This document shows positions 26,722 through 35,504 of a stretch of 58,940 bases of DNA, in pieces. This DNA is from Candidatus Symbiothrix sp. (GTDB lineage Bacteria; Bacteroidota; Bacteroidia; Bacteroidales; Azobacteroidaceae). The notes below the pieces were generated by a model. The model was not told the origin of the DNA and did not search any database. It worked only from the letters and a program-made list of their open reading frames with translations. The position numbers were made by a program, and so were the translations under genes. The stretch is taken from positions 1 through 58,940 of the forward strand of contig JAISUM010000072.1 of assembly GCA_031272095.1 (NCBI GenBank), given 5' to 3'. Each line of letters opens with the position of its first letter. Position 1 is the stretch's first letter.

Positions 26722-28026
26722 TTAGATGCGTGTTATTCGTGCGCCGAGTGCGTTCAGACGTTTGTCGATGTCTTGATAGCCTCTGTCGATTTGGTCAATA
26801 TTATGAATTCGGCTGGTGCCTTGTGCGCTCATCGCGGCAATCAGCATCGCTATTCCGGCGCGAATGTCGGGCGAAACCATATTGGCGGCACGCAGGGGAT
26901 AGCGTCGTGCGGAACCGATCACCGTAGCGCGATGGGGGTCGCAAAGGATGATTTGTGCGCCCATATCGATTAGTTTATCCACAAAAAACAGGCGGCTTTC
27001 AAACATTTTCTGATGAATCAGGACGCTACCGTTTGCCTGTGTCGCCACCACCAAAAAGACGCTCAGGAGGTCGGGCGTCAATCCGGGCCACGGCGCATCG
27101 GCAATCGTCATAATGGATCCGTCGATAAATGTTTCGATGGTATAAACGTCCTGCGCAGGAATCACGATGTCGTCGTTGTCTTGCTTGACGGTGATTCCGC
27201 ATTTGCGAAATGCATCCGGAATGATACCCAGATCGCTGTAAGACACGTTTTTAATGCGCAGTTGAGAGGCAGTCATCGCCGCCATTCCGATAAAGCTGCC
27301 CACTTCGATCATATCCGGCAAAATGGTATGTTCGCAGCCATGCAGGTTTTCTACGCCTTCGATTTTCAGCAGGTTAGACGCCAAACCGTCAATATGTGCG
27401 CCCATACGGATCAGCATTTTCGTCAGTTGTTGCAGGTAGGGTTCGCAGGCAGCGTTGTAGATCGTAGTCTGTCCTTGTGCGAGCGTCGATGCCATCAGAA
27501 TATTGGCGGTTCCGGTAACGGAGGCTTCGTCCAAGAGCATATAGGCGCCTTGCAGTTTTTTGGCTTTCACTTCGTAAGCTTGACGTTCCGTATTGTATTG
27601 AAAATCAGCGCATAGCTTCTGTATTCCGAGAAAATGCGTATCCAAACGGCGGCGCCCGATTTTATCGCCTCCGGGTTTGGGAACAATGGCATATCCGAAT
27701 CGGGCGACCAAGGGTCCGACCAGCATCACCGATCCGCGCAGGGCAGCGCTCTGACGGAAAAAATCGTCGGTTTGCAGATAATCCGTATTGACTTTGTCTG
27801 CCTGAAAGGTGTAGGTATTGGGGGACGGATGGTCGATCGTTACGCCCATATTTTTCAGCAAAACAATCAGATTATTGACATCCAAAATATCGGGAATATT
27901 GTGGATCGTAACTTTTTCCGACGTGAGCAAAGTGGCGCAGATGACCTGTAATGCCTCGTTTTTTGCGCCCTGAGGCACAATTTCACCGGACAATTTGTGT
28001 CCGCCTTCGATGATAAATGACGCCAT
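26722..28026 (-). CDS. murA: UDP-N-acetylglucosamine 1-carboxyvinyltransferase, Asp-type
   Basis: A 434-residue EPSP-synthase-fold enzyme that adds enolpyruvate to UDP-GlcNAc, the first committed step of peptidoglycan synthesis. It has the N-terminal GAKNEALQVICATLL with the conserved Lys-Asn, and LVGPLVARFGYAIVPKPGG. The active-site loop reads GGDKIGRRRLD: Asp at residue 121 stands where E. coli has Cys115. Cys-to-Asp enzymes are known to be active but insensitive to fosfomycin. It lies 12 bp after the M49 peptidase gene and abuts rimM. Confidence 0.95.
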   Translation of the reverse strand: MASFIIEGGHKLSGEIVPQGAKNEALQVICATLLTSEKVTIHNIPDILDVNNLIVLLKNMGVTIDHPSPNTYTFQADKVNTDYLQTDDFFRQSAALRGSVMLVGPLVARFGYAIVPKPGGDKIGRRRLDTHFLGIQKLCADFQYNTERQAYEVKAKKLQGAYMLLDEASVTGTANILMASTLAQGQTTIYNAACEPYLQQLTKMLIRMGAHIDGLASNLLKIEGVENLHGCEHTILPDMIEVGSFIGMAAMTASQLRIKNVSYSDLGIIPDAFRKCGITVKQDNDDIVIPAQDVYTIETFIDGSIMTIADAPWPGLTPDLLSVFLVVATQANGSVLIHQKMFESRLFFVDKLIDMGAQIILCDPHRATVIGSARRYPLRAANMVSPDIRAGIAMLIAAMSAQGTSRIHNIDQIDRGYQDIDKRLNALGARITRI

Positions 28027-28038
28027 ATCAGTTATTGT

Positions 28039-30090
28039 TTAATCGTTATAGCTCGGCAGGGTAGAATATTCTTTGGAGTAACGCATCATTTGTTCGGCGT
28101 ATCCTTCTTTGTAGCTGACTTTTACGTCAATCACATTGCCTTTTTTGTCTTTCACGAGTTCATAGACCGGATTGACAAAACCTCTGTATGGCGGAATATT
28201 CAGTTGGTCGTAGCGTTCTTTGATTTCTTTGTGCAGTTCGGGATTAACTTTGACGGCGTAAGTTTCCACCAATTTTTGTGCTGCCCGAAAATCGCCGGTT
28301 GATTTGATGCGTTGAATTTCTGCTAACAGTTGCCCAAACAGCGTGCGCAGCTTGCCGTAGTCGTTAATAAAGACGTATGATTTGCCGTTTTCTTTGCGAA
28401 TTTCGACGACATTGTCGGCTTGTCCGTGTTCCAAAACCCAATAGGCGATCAGGGCGCGGTTGCGCATGTGCGCTTCTTCAATGTCTTTGCCCAATTCGAT
28501 GCGCGAGAGCTGTGTCATCAAGCCGTTCATCATATATTTGTAATATTGCGCTTTGTAGGCGTTGGAATCATTTAAAAATCCGTATTCCAGCATTTTAGCG
28601 TCCGGAATATAATACAGTCCGAAGAGGTCGGCGCGGGTTTCTTCGATGGTTGATCCATAGACTTTCAAGGCGTCTTGATCGACTCCCGGAAGTAGCTGTC
28701 CCGAAGCGTGTCCCAGACATTCGTGCAAGTCGGTATGCAAGTTATCTGTCTGTGCGCCAAAGTGTTTCATCAATTCTTTTTCATAGTCGCAGCAAACAAA
28801 TTCGTCCAAAAATCCGTTGCCGGCAGCAGCTTTGTCATAGGCTTCGGTGATGTTGGAAATGGTTACGGATTTGGATCCGAAATCTTTGCGTATCCAGTTG
28901 GAATTTGGCAAGTTGATGCCGATGGGTGTTGCCGGATAGCAGTCGCCGCCCAAAATGGACACTTCGATGGTTTTGAAGGTAATGCCTTTGACCTGTTTTT
29001 TCTTGAAAATCGAATCCACCGGCGAGTGGTCTTCAAACCATTGTGCATTTTCACCCAGCATTTTCGATAATTTTTCGGCGCGGGGGTCTTTGAAATTTAC
29101 GATAGATTCCCAGCTGGCTTTGATGCCGAGTGCATCGCCGTAAGATTCGGTGAAACCGTTGACGAAATCCACACGCGATTCGGTATCTTTCACCCATTCG
29201 ATCGCGTATTGGTCAAAAGTATGCAAATCGCCGGTCTGATAATATTCTATCAATACGTCGATCACTTTGTTTTGTTGCGCGGTTTCGGCAAACTGCTTTG
29301 CCTGTTGCAGCCAATAGACAATTTTGGTGAGCGCTTCCGAATAGAGACCGCCGATTTTGTAGGTTTCTTCTGTCAAAACGCCGTCTTTTTTTACTAAGCG
29401 ACTGTTCAGTCCGTAGGAAACAGGCGTCGTGTCGCTCGGAGATTTCAGGGCGTTATAAAAATTTTCCGCCTCTTTTTGTGTAACGTCCTCTCCGTAATAA
29501 TTATTGGCAGAGGCGACAATCACATCCAAACGGCTATCCTGATTGACTTTTTTAGCATACAGATCGGGATCGAACATCACCGGAATGATTTCCGCAAAAA
29601 AAGCGTCTATCGTTTCACCCTTGCGCAGGGGGAGCAGAGATGCATCCAAACTGCAAACGGCTTCCGTAAAAAAGCCTTTCGAGAAAGCGGGCAGGAATTT
29701 TTCTTCGCCATAGTGGTGATGAATACCGTTGGAAAACCACACCCTTTTGAGATAGACTGTCAGATCCTGAAACTCTTTTGAGTCGCGGTCGCCCCGATAA
29801 TTGTCGTAAATGGCTTCTAAGGTGCGGCGGATCGCCAAATTGTAACGATTGTTCTGGTCATAAATAATGTCGCGTCCGTATAGCGCGGCTTCGTTCAAAC
29901 AGTAAATCAACTGTTTTTGATTGACCGAAAGGCTGTCCCAATCGGGGACTTGATAGCGTAGAATGCCCAAATCGGCAAAATGCTCAACATTGTAGTTAAA
30001 ATTTTCCGTATCGGAACGGAGGCTGTTACCGTTATTTTTGCACGATAAACAAAGCAGGGCTGGAATAAGTGCCATAAATGCGTACTTCAT
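28039..30090 (-). CDS. M49 dipeptidyl-peptidase III-like lipoprotein
   Basis: A 683-residue zinc peptidase of family M49. The zinc motif HECLGH is at about residue 456, and the second motif EETRADLFGLYY, supplying the third ligand, about 30 residues later. The N-terminus MKYAFMALIPALLCLSCKNNGN is a lipoprotein signal peptide with lipobox LSC, so the enzyme is exported and lipid-anchored, unlike the cytosolic eukaryotic enzyme. It probably trims dipeptides from peptides at the cell surface or in the periplasm. It has its own promoter. Confidence 0.9.
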   Translation of the reverse strand: MKYAFMALIPALLCLSCKNNGNSLRSDTENFNYNVEHFADLGILRYQVPDWDSLSVNQKQLIYCLNEAALYGRDIIYDQNNRYNLAIRRTLEAIYDNYRGDRDSKEFQDLTVYLKRVWFSNGIHHHYGEEKFLPAFSKGFFTEAVCSLDASLLPLRKGETIDAFFAEIIPVMFDPDLYAKKVNQDSRLDVIVASANNYYGEDVTQKEAENFYNALKSPSDTTPVSYGLNSRLVKKDGVLTEETYKIGGLYSEALTKIVYWLQQAKQFAETAQQNKVIDVLIEYYQTGDLHTFDQYAIEWVKDTESRVDFVNGFTESYGDALGIKASWESIVNFKDPRAEKLSKMLGENAQWFEDHSPVDSIFKKKQVKGITFKTIEVSILGGDCYPATPIGINLPNSNWIRKDFGSKSVTISNITEAYDKAAAGNGFLDEFVCCDYEKELMKHFGAQTDNLHTDLHECLGHASGQLLPGVDQDALKVYGSTIEETRADLFGLYYIPDAKMLEYGFLNDSNAYKAQYYKYMMNGLMTQLSRIELGKDIEEAHMRNRALIAYWVLEHGQADNVVEIRKENGKSYVFINDYGKLRTLFGQLLAEIQRIKSTGDFRAAQKLVETYAVKVNPELHKEIKERYDQLNIPPYRGFVNPVYELVKDKKGNVIDVKVSYKEGYAEQMMRYSKEYSTLPSYND

Positions 30091-30117
30091 AAGTTATATT
30101 AATTTAATTTGAAACCG

Positions 30118-30125
30118 CAAAAGTA
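30118..30125 (-). promoter_or_regulatory. Promoter -7 element of M49 peptidase
   Basis: TACTTTTG on the minus strand, 27 bases before the start. It is back to back with the PASTA-gene promoter. Confidence 0.55.
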
Positions 30126-30133
30126 GGAAAAAA

Positions 30134-30165
30134 TTTGGATATATCCGAATTTTAGCGTAATTTTG
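30134..30165 (+). promoter_or_regulatory. Promoter of PASTA-rluD-ddl operon
   Basis: TTTG at 30134-30137, 20 bases, TAATTTTG at 30158-30165, 23 bases before the first ATG. Confidence 0.65.
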
Positions 30166-30188
30166 CGGACTTAATTACAGAGATTTCG

Positions 30189-30800
30189 ATGAAAATAAAA
30201 AAGTATTTGTGGAACATTTACACAAGACAGATCATACTCGCCTTATTCATTTTATTGGTTTTGGTATTGGTTGTTTTGGCGTGGTTAAATCATTATACAA
30301 GACATGGAGAGCAGGTCGCGGTGCCGAATGTCTATGGTTTGCAGGTGGAGCAGGCGATCCCACTGTTTCGCAATAACGCCTTGCAATACGAAGTGATAGA
30401 TTCGATTTATGCAAAAAATCAGACGCCCGGCATCATTCTGAAAACCGTCCCTCCGATAGCTACCAATGTCAAAAAAGGGCGCAAAGTGTATCTGACTTTG
30501 AACGCTTTCACGGCGCAATTACTGACTGTACCCGCTGTCGCCGATATTTCGCAACAAACGGCTGTCGCTATGCTGCAATCTCTTGGATTTGAACATATTA
30601 CCACACGTGCTGTCCCCGGCAGTTATCGAGATTTGACAGTCGGATTGGAAACCGCAACCGGTCGGCGTCTCGAAGCAGGCGACCGCATCGCCGCCAATAC
30701 GCCATTGGTCTTGCTCATCAATTCGGGACAGGAAGCAACTACTTTTTTTGAAGAAGGAGCAGCCGTTACGGAAAGCGAATCGGACGAATCGTGGTACTGA
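30189..30800 (+). CDS. PASTA domain membrane protein
   Basis: A 203-residue bitopic protein: a short basic cytoplasmic tail, one membrane segment (about residues 14-33), then two or three PASTA repeats outside (VAVPNVYGLQVEQAIPLF from about 42; LLTVPAVADISQQTAVAML from about 110; a degenerate third). PASTA domains bind peptidoglycan fragments or muropeptide-like ligands. The acidic C-terminus (TESESDESWY) is unstructured. There is no kinase domain. It leads an operon with rluD, ddl and an acyltransferase; the placement by ddl suggests a wall-related role. Confidence 0.88.
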   Translation: MKIKKYLWNIYTRQIILALFILLVLVLVVLAWLNHYTRHGEQVAVPNVYGLQVEQAIPLFRNNALQYEVIDSIYAKNQTPGIILKTVPPIATNVKKGRKVYLTLNAFTAQLLTVPAVADISQQTAVAMLQSLGFEHITTRAVPGSYRDLTVGLETATGRRLEAGDRIAANTPLVLLINSGQEATTFFEEGAAVTESESDESWY

Positions 30801-30815
30801 AATTTGGCGAAAGCA

Positions 30816-31907
30816 ATGGAAGAAACAACTTGGAATAACGATTTTGAAGAAGATGACGAACAGTTTTCAGCGGATTTTGCAGAGCAAACCGATGAGTCGC
30901 TGTACGAACACTTTCGTTTTGTTGCCGATAAAGGACAATCCTTACTGCGTGTCGATAAGTTTTTGACGGATCGCATCGAAGGCACCTCGCGCAGTCGGAT
31001 TCAACAGGCGGCTGATGCAAATTATGTGCTTGCCAACGGCGTGGCTGTCCCTTCCAACTACAAAGTGAAGCCTTTGGATGTGATTACAGTCGTTATGGAT
31101 CGCCCGCGCCACGAATTGGAAATCATTCCCGAAGATATTCCTATCAATATTGTCTATGAAGATGAAGATGTGTTGGTAGTGAACAAAGCCGCCGGAATGG
31201 TGGTGCATCCGGGACACGGCAATTATACAGGCACACTGATCAACGCGGTAGCATGGCATCTGAAAGACAATGACCAGTTTGAGGCAAAAGACCCGCGTAT
31301 GGGCATCGTACATCGAATAGACAAAGACACTTCCGGTCTGTTGGTGGTGGCAAAAAATCCGATGGCAAAAACGCATCTGGGCTATCAGTTTTTCCGCAAG
31401 ACGACCAAACGCCAATATATCGCCGTTGTCTGGGGCAACGTCAAAAACGATACCGGCGTGATCGACGTCAATCTCGGGCGGCATCCGACCAATCGGCTCT
31501 GGATGACGGTTTTTCCCGATGGCGACACAGGCAAACACGCCGTTACGCATTACAAAGTCTTGGAACGATACGGTTATGCCACGTTAGTGGAATGTCATTT
31601 GGAAACCGGACGCACGCACCAGATTCGCGTCCACATGAAACATATCGGGCATACCTTGTTCAACGACGAGCGCTATGGCGGCGATATTATCCTGCGCGGC
31701 ACCTATCAGACAAAATACCGACAGTTTATTTATAACTGTTTCAACACCTGCCGCCGACAGGCTTTGCACGCCCAGACTTTGGGTTTTGTGCATCCGCGAA
31801 CAGGCGAAGAAGTGTTTTTTGAAAGTCCGATACCGGAAGATATGAGGCTGTTGATTGAAAAATGGCGCCGATATATCGCCAACGAAGATTGGGAAGATAT
31901 TTATTAG
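30816..31907 (+). CDS. rluD: Large-subunit pseudouridine synthase RluD family
   Basis: A 363-residue pseudouridine synthase. An acidic N-terminal extension is followed by an S4 RNA-binding domain (LRVDKFLTDRIEGTSRSRIQQ, about 40-100) and the catalytic domain with GIVHRIDKDTSGLLVVAK, where Asp169 is the nucleophile, and ETGRTHQIRVHMKHIGH. ATG 30816 is taken; a TTG 12 bases upstream is possible. The target is probably helix 69 of 23S rRNA as in E. coli RluD, but RluC-like targets cannot be excluded. Confidence 0.92.
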   Translation: MEETTWNNDFEEDDEQFSADFAEQTDESLYEHFRFVADKGQSLLRVDKFLTDRIEGTSRSRIQQAADANYVLANGVAVPSNYKVKPLDVITVVMDRPRHELEIIPEDIPINIVYEDEDVLVVNKAAGMVVHPGHGNYTGTLINAVAWHLKDNDQFEAKDPRMGIVHRIDKDTSGLLVVAKNPMAKTHLGYQFFRKTTKRQYIAVVWGNVKNDTGVIDVNLGRHPTNRLWMTVFPDGDTGKHAVTHYKVLERYGYATLVECHLETGRTHQIRVHMKHIGHTLFNDERYGGDIILRGTYQTKYRQFIYNCFNTCRRQALHAQTLGFVHPRTGEEVFFESPIPEDMRLLIEKWRRYIANEDWEDIY

Positions 31908-31915
31908 AATATATT

Positions 31916-32908
31916 ATGTCGAACAAAAAGATTATTGCTATTGTGGCAGGAGGCTATTCCTCCGAAATGCAGGTGTCGCTGAAAAGCGCAGAGGGTATCT
32001 GTTCCTTTTTAGACGCTGATAGGTACAAGGCTTATATTGTGCTGATAGACAGAGAAAAATGGCTCGTAAAAATCGCCGAAAACAACTTGGTTCCGGTTGA
32101 TAAAAATGATTTTGGTTTTACGGACACCGCCGGACAAAAAGTCAAATTCGATTACGCTTATATCACTATACACGGCACGCCCGGAGAAAACGGTTTGTTG
32201 CAGGGCTATTTCGAGATGTTGCAGCTTCCGTATTCCGGTTGCGATGTGCTGACGTCGGCGCTGACTTTCAGCAAATATGTCTGCAATCGCTATTTGAATG
32301 GCTATGGCGTAAAAACTGCGGCGTCCGTCCTGCTCCGTTCCAACGATTATGATGCGGAATCCCTTGTTACCGCTTTGGGCTTACCGATCTTCGTAAAACC
32401 CAACGACGGCGGTTCGAGTTGCGGCACTACAAAAGTCCGCCGCGCCGAAGACCTGTCGGCAGCTATCGATACTGCCTTTGCCGAAGGACGTGAGGTCATT
32501 GTCGAAAGTTTTATGCGCGGCACGGAAGTTACCTGCGGCTGTTATCGGTCGGGGAACGGCGATTTGATCGTGTTTCCGGTAACGGAAGTGGTCAGTAAAA
32601 ATGAATTTTTTGATTTCGACGCCAAATATAATCCGCAGAGCGTAGAAGAAATCACTCCGGCGCGGATTTCTCCGGAATTGACGGCGGCGGTGCAGCATAC
32701 CACCCGACAAATCTACGAATGGATCCATGCGAAGGGAATCATTCGGGTGGATTATATTCTCTCGTCTGCAGGCGAAATTCGGATGCTGGAAGTCAATACG
32801 ACTCCCGGAATGACGGTTACGAGTTTTATTCCACAACAAGTACGCGCTGCCGGACTGAATATGACAGACGTGCTTACAGATATCATAGAACATGGAAACA
32901 GCAGATAA
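31916..32908 (+). CDS. ddl: D-alanine-D-alanine ligase
   Basis: A 330-residue ATP-grasp ligase that makes the D-Ala-D-Ala dipeptide for peptidoglycan precursors. It starts MSNKKIIAIVAGGYSSEMQVSLKS (the GGxSxE..VS signature), has HGTPGENGLLQGYFEM, the ATP-binding GREVIVESFMRGTEVTCG and the metal site RMLEVNTTPGMT near the end. The ATG at 31916 is chosen over an upstream frame that overlaps rluD. It overlaps the next gene by 17 bp. Confidence 0.95.
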   Translation: MSNKKIIAIVAGGYSSEMQVSLKSAEGICSFLDADRYKAYIVLIDREKWLVKIAENNLVPVDKNDFGFTDTAGQKVKFDYAYITIHGTPGENGLLQGYFEMLQLPYSGCDVLTSALTFSKYVCNRYLNGYGVKTAASVLLRSNDYDAESLVTALGLPIFVKPNDGGSSCGTTKVRRAEDLSAAIDTAFAEGREVIVESFMRGTEVTCGCYRSGNGDLIVFPVTEVVSKNEFFDFDAKYNPQSVEEITPARISPELTAAVQHTTRQIYEWIHAKGIIRVDYILSSAGEIRMLEVNTTPGMTVTSFIPQQVRAAGLNMTDVLTDIIEHGNSR

Positions 32909-34040
32909 CAATTTCGACGACATTCGTCCTTATGCCGACGCAGAAGTGCCGGCAGTCATCGCCGATTTATTAAAAAACAAGGACTTTATGGAGGTTTTGG
33001 AGTATATTTTCCCCAAGAAGACCACCGAAGAAATCGTCGCCAACTGGCAGACGATCAAAAGCATACACGATTTTCAATATGGCATTTCCGTTCCGACGGT
33101 GCTGTCGGTGATCCGTCGCACCTCTACCTCTATTGATTTTTGCGGATACGAGCAGTTGCAGAAAAATCAGGCATACACTTTCATCTCCAACCACCGCGAC
33201 ATTGTGGTTGATGCGGCTGTGTTAAGTACGATGTTGGCGCATCACGGACACGACACGGTGGAGATTGCGATTGGCGACAACCTTTTGTTGCGCCCTTGGG
33301 TGAAAGATTTGGTGCGCCTCAATAAAAGTTTTATTGTCAAACGAAGCGTCGAAATTCGTCAGATGTTGGAAGTTTCGATGCACCTTTCCCGTTATATTCA
33401 TCACACGGTCGGTGAAAGAAAGCAGTCGGTTTGGATTGCGCAACGCGAAGGACGCGCCAAAAATTCGGACGACCACACACAGGAAAGCGTAATCAAGATG
33501 TTGGCGATGGGTGGCGACAGCGATTTCCTGTCAAACATTAAAGCTTTGAACATTACGCCGCTATCAATCTCTTACGAATACGATCCATGCGACTATTTGA
33601 AGGCAAAAGAATACCAGCAAAAGCGCGACCAAGCCGATTACAAAAAAGCCTATTCCGACGATCTGTTGAATATGCAGACCGGCATTCTGACCAATAAGGG
33701 GCGCATTTGGTTTCAGATCGGACAGCCGATTGGGCAGTCGCTCGAACAGATTCCCGCCGGTCTGCCGCGCAACGAATTGGTCAAAACAATTTGTCGCGTG
33801 ATTGACCGTGAAATTTTTCGCAACTATCATTTCTATCCTATCAATTACATCGCCTACGACCGTCTGTGGGGTGGCAATCGCTTTGCCGCATATTATACCG
33901 CTACCGACATAGCCACCGTCGACAACTATTGGCAACAGCAGTTAGCAAAAATAGATTTGCAGGACAAAGACTTGCCATTTCTGACCGAAAAAATATTAGA
34001 AATGTATGCCAATCCGCTAAAAAACGCAATTAGTGGTTAG
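32892..34040 (+). CDS. PlsC-type glycerophosphate acyltransferase
   Basis: A 382-residue protein with an acyltransferase domain. The catalytic HX4D motif is in FISNHRDIVVDAAVL (near residue 98), followed by LNKSFIVKRS and WIAQREGRAKNSDD, the equivalent of the substrate-binding EGTR block. No membrane span is obvious. It probably acylates glycerophosphate or lysophospholipid; the exact acceptor cannot be told. It is co-translated with ddl. The final residues ISG and the TAG stop are encoded by the first units of a TTAGTGG repeat, so its native C-terminus may have been altered. Confidence 0.82.
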   Translation: METADNNFDDIRPYADAEVPAVIADLLKNKDFMEVLEYIFPKKTTEEIVANWQTIKSIHDFQYGISVPTVLSVIRRTSTSIDFCGYEQLQKNQAYTFISNHRDIVVDAAVLSTMLAHHGHDTVEIAIGDNLLLRPWVKDLVRLNKSFIVKRSVEIRQMLEVSMHLSRYIHHTVGERKQSVWIAQREGRAKNSDDHTQESVIKMLAMGGDSDFLSNIKALNITPLSISYEYDPCDYLKAKEYQQKRDQADYKKAYSDDLLNMQTGILTNKGRIWFQIGQPIGQSLEQIPAGLPRNELVKTICRVIDREIFRNYHFYPINYIAYDRLWGGNRFAAYYTATDIATVDNYWQQQLAKIDLQDKDLPFLTEKILEMYANPLKNAISG

Positions 34041-34061
34041 TGGTGAGTGATTAGTGGAGAG
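34030..34061 (+). repeat. TTAGTGG array (left end of 34-kb element)
   Basis: About 32 bp of TTAGTGG/TGAGTGA units that include the acyltransferase stop codon. An inverted counterpart lies at 34499-34538. Confidence 0.85.
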
Positions 34062-34090
34062 TGATAGTATCACTGCCGGTGATGCTATCA
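34062..34090. repeat. TATCAC hairpin, copy 1
   Basis: TGATAG...CTATCA outer stem and ATCACT/GGTGAT inner stem around a 3-base loop. The same structure recurs at 50681-50712 and 51391-51420 with compensating changes in the inner stem. Confidence 0.8.
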
Positions 34091-34103
34091 GTAAAAGCCG
34101 CTT

Positions 34104-34131
34104 GTCATAGCGGACTTGATCCGCCATCCCC
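34104..34131. repeat. REP-like palindrome GTCAT-stem-ATCCCC
   Basis: GTCATAGCGGA, loop CTTGA, TCCGCCATCCCC. Nearly identical to 51433-51460. It is in inverted orientation to the palindrome at 34462-34490. Confidence 0.8.
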
Positions 34132-34198
34132 ATACTGTCTGAACTTTGATTGTCTGAACCTTGATTTTCATAAGATTTCCTTGATTGCCTTGATTTAT

Positions 34199-34358
34199 AC
34201 ACCCTTATTTATTAAGGTTCCCTTAGTAGCCGGATATAAAACGCTCCATCATCCTGCCCTTATTCCATTATTAATCTTTGGAAAATAAGGGAATAAGGGT
34301 AAAAAATTGCAAACATTCAACTCCAAGCTACTAAGGGCGCCCGCAGGAATAAGGGTGT
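34199..34358. repeat. Nested inverted repeat, 160 bp
   Basis: Outer arms 34199-34229 and 34328-34358 are both 31 bases long; their outer 10 (ACACCCTTAT / ATAAGGGTGT) and inner 10 (CCCTTAGTAG / CTACTAAGGG) bases match exactly, with an unmatched middle of 11. An inner pair, CCCTTATTCC (34257-34266) and GGGAATAAGGG (34289-34299), nests inside. No open frame of note. The remainder of the intergenic gap (34359-34461) holds only A/G-rich low-complexity sequence. Confidence 0.75.
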
Positions 34359-34461
34359 CTGTTTTTACCGCGAAGGCAAAGAAGGCAAAAAAAGGGGGAT
34401 GGGGTCTGAACTGTGATTTTAATGTGATTGAAATGATGAATATGATTGTTTAACGATTAGC

Positions 34462-34490
34462 AGGAGATCCCGCGTCAAGCGCGGGATGAC
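34462..34490. repeat. REP-like palindrome, stem-ATGAC orientation
   Basis: ATCCCGCG, loop TCAAG, CGCGGGAT, then GACGCG: a perfect 8-bp stem. Head-to-head with the copy at 34104-34131. Confidence 0.8.
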
Positions 34491-34498
34491 GCGCCCCC

Positions 34499-34538
34499 AC
34501 TCACCATTCACCACTAATCACTAATCACTAACCACTAT
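34499..34538 (-). repeat. Inverted TTAGTGG array (right end of 34-kb element)
   Basis: On the plus strand it reads CACTAATCACTAATCACTAA and similar units, the reverse complement of the 34030 array. It encodes the last residues and TAG stop of the aldo/keto reductase on the minus strand. Confidence 0.85.
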
Positions 34539-35483
34539 CTCATCTATTTGCCTCAACTCGCTGTCGGTGAAGGTGATGTGGTTGATAGCTTTCAGGTTAT
34601 CCTGTAACTGCGAGACCGAACTGGCGCCGACAATAACCGACGAGACCGATTTTTTGTGCAGCAACCATGCCAACGACATTTCGGCGAGACTTTGTCCGCG
34701 CTCGTCGGCGAGGATGCTCAACTGTTTGATTTTGTTGATGATTTCCGGCGTAACGTCTTCTCGTTTCAGAAAGCCATGACTTTTTGCCGCTCGCGAGTCG
34801 TCGGGAATACCGTTCAGATAGCGATTGGTCAATAGACCCTGCGCCAAAGGTGAAAAAACGATGAATCCCACGCCATAAGTTTCGTTTAAGTCGATCAATT
34901 CGCGTTCAGGTTTGCGGTGCAAAAGGTTGTATTTGTCCTGAAAAATCAGACAACGGACGTGCTGTTCCTGCATCATATTGTAAGCTTGTCGCGCTTTTTC
35001 TGCCGGATATTTCGACAAGCCCACATAGAGCGCTTTTCCCTGTTTGACGATGTCGATCAGGGCTTGAACGGTTTCTTCTATCGGCGTATTTGGGTCGTAA
35101 CGGTGGCTGTAAAAAATATCGAAATAGTCCAAACCTGTCCGTTGCAGGCTTTGGTTGATACTCGCCATCATGTATTTGCGCGATCCGCCGTCACCGTAGG
35201 GACCCGTCCACATCGGGTGTCCCGCTTTGGACGAGATGAGCAATTCGTCGCGATGCGTTTTCAAATGATTGCGAAAGAGCCGTCCGAAATTGATTTCTGC
35301 GCTTCCCGGAGGCGGACCGTAATTGTTTGCCAAATCGAAATGCGTAACTCCCTGTTCGTAAGCATGTAAGACGATTTGAGTGGCGGTCGTAAAATCATCC
35401 ACATCGCCAAAATTGTGCCACAATCCCAGCGAAATCAAAGGGAGTTGCAAGCCGCTGTTTCCGCAAAATCTGTATGTCATCAT
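34521..35483 (-). CDS. Aldo/keto reductase (YghZ-like)
   Basis: A 320-residue NADPH-dependent TIM-barrel reductase. It starts MTYRFCGNSGLQLPLISLGLW, and shows the catalytic Asp-Tyr in THFDLANNYGPPPGSAE, Lys in ISSKAGHPMW, and His in DIFYSHRYDPNTP. The GPPPGSAE insertion is typical of YghZ, which reduces L-glyceraldehyde 3-phosphate and methylglyoxal. The last four residues (VVSD) and stop are encoded by an inverted TTAGTGG array. It lies 21 bp after the GH2 gene and may share its transcript. Confidence 0.9.
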   Translation of the reverse strand: MMTYRFCGNSGLQLPLISLGLWHNFGDVDDFTTATQIVLHAYEQGVTHFDLANNYGPPPGSAEINFGRLFRNHLKTHRDELLISSKAGHPMWTGPYGDGGSRKYMMASINQSLQRTGLDYFDIFYSHRYDPNTPIEETVQALIDIVKQGKALYVGLSKYPAEKARQAYNMMQEQHVRCLIFQDKYNLLHRKPERELIDLNETYGVGFIVFSPLAQGLLTNRYLNGIPDDSRAAKSHGFLKREDVTPEIINKIKQLSILADERGQSLAEMSLAWLLHKKSVSSVIVGASSVSQLQDNLKAINHITFTDSELRQIDEIVVSD

Positions 35484-35504
35484 GATATTAGAAATAAATA
35501 TGGT

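Noticed and set aside
30804-30815. TTG start four codons upstream for rluD
   Set aside because: An ATG follows at 30816 and the extra residues have no conserved match.
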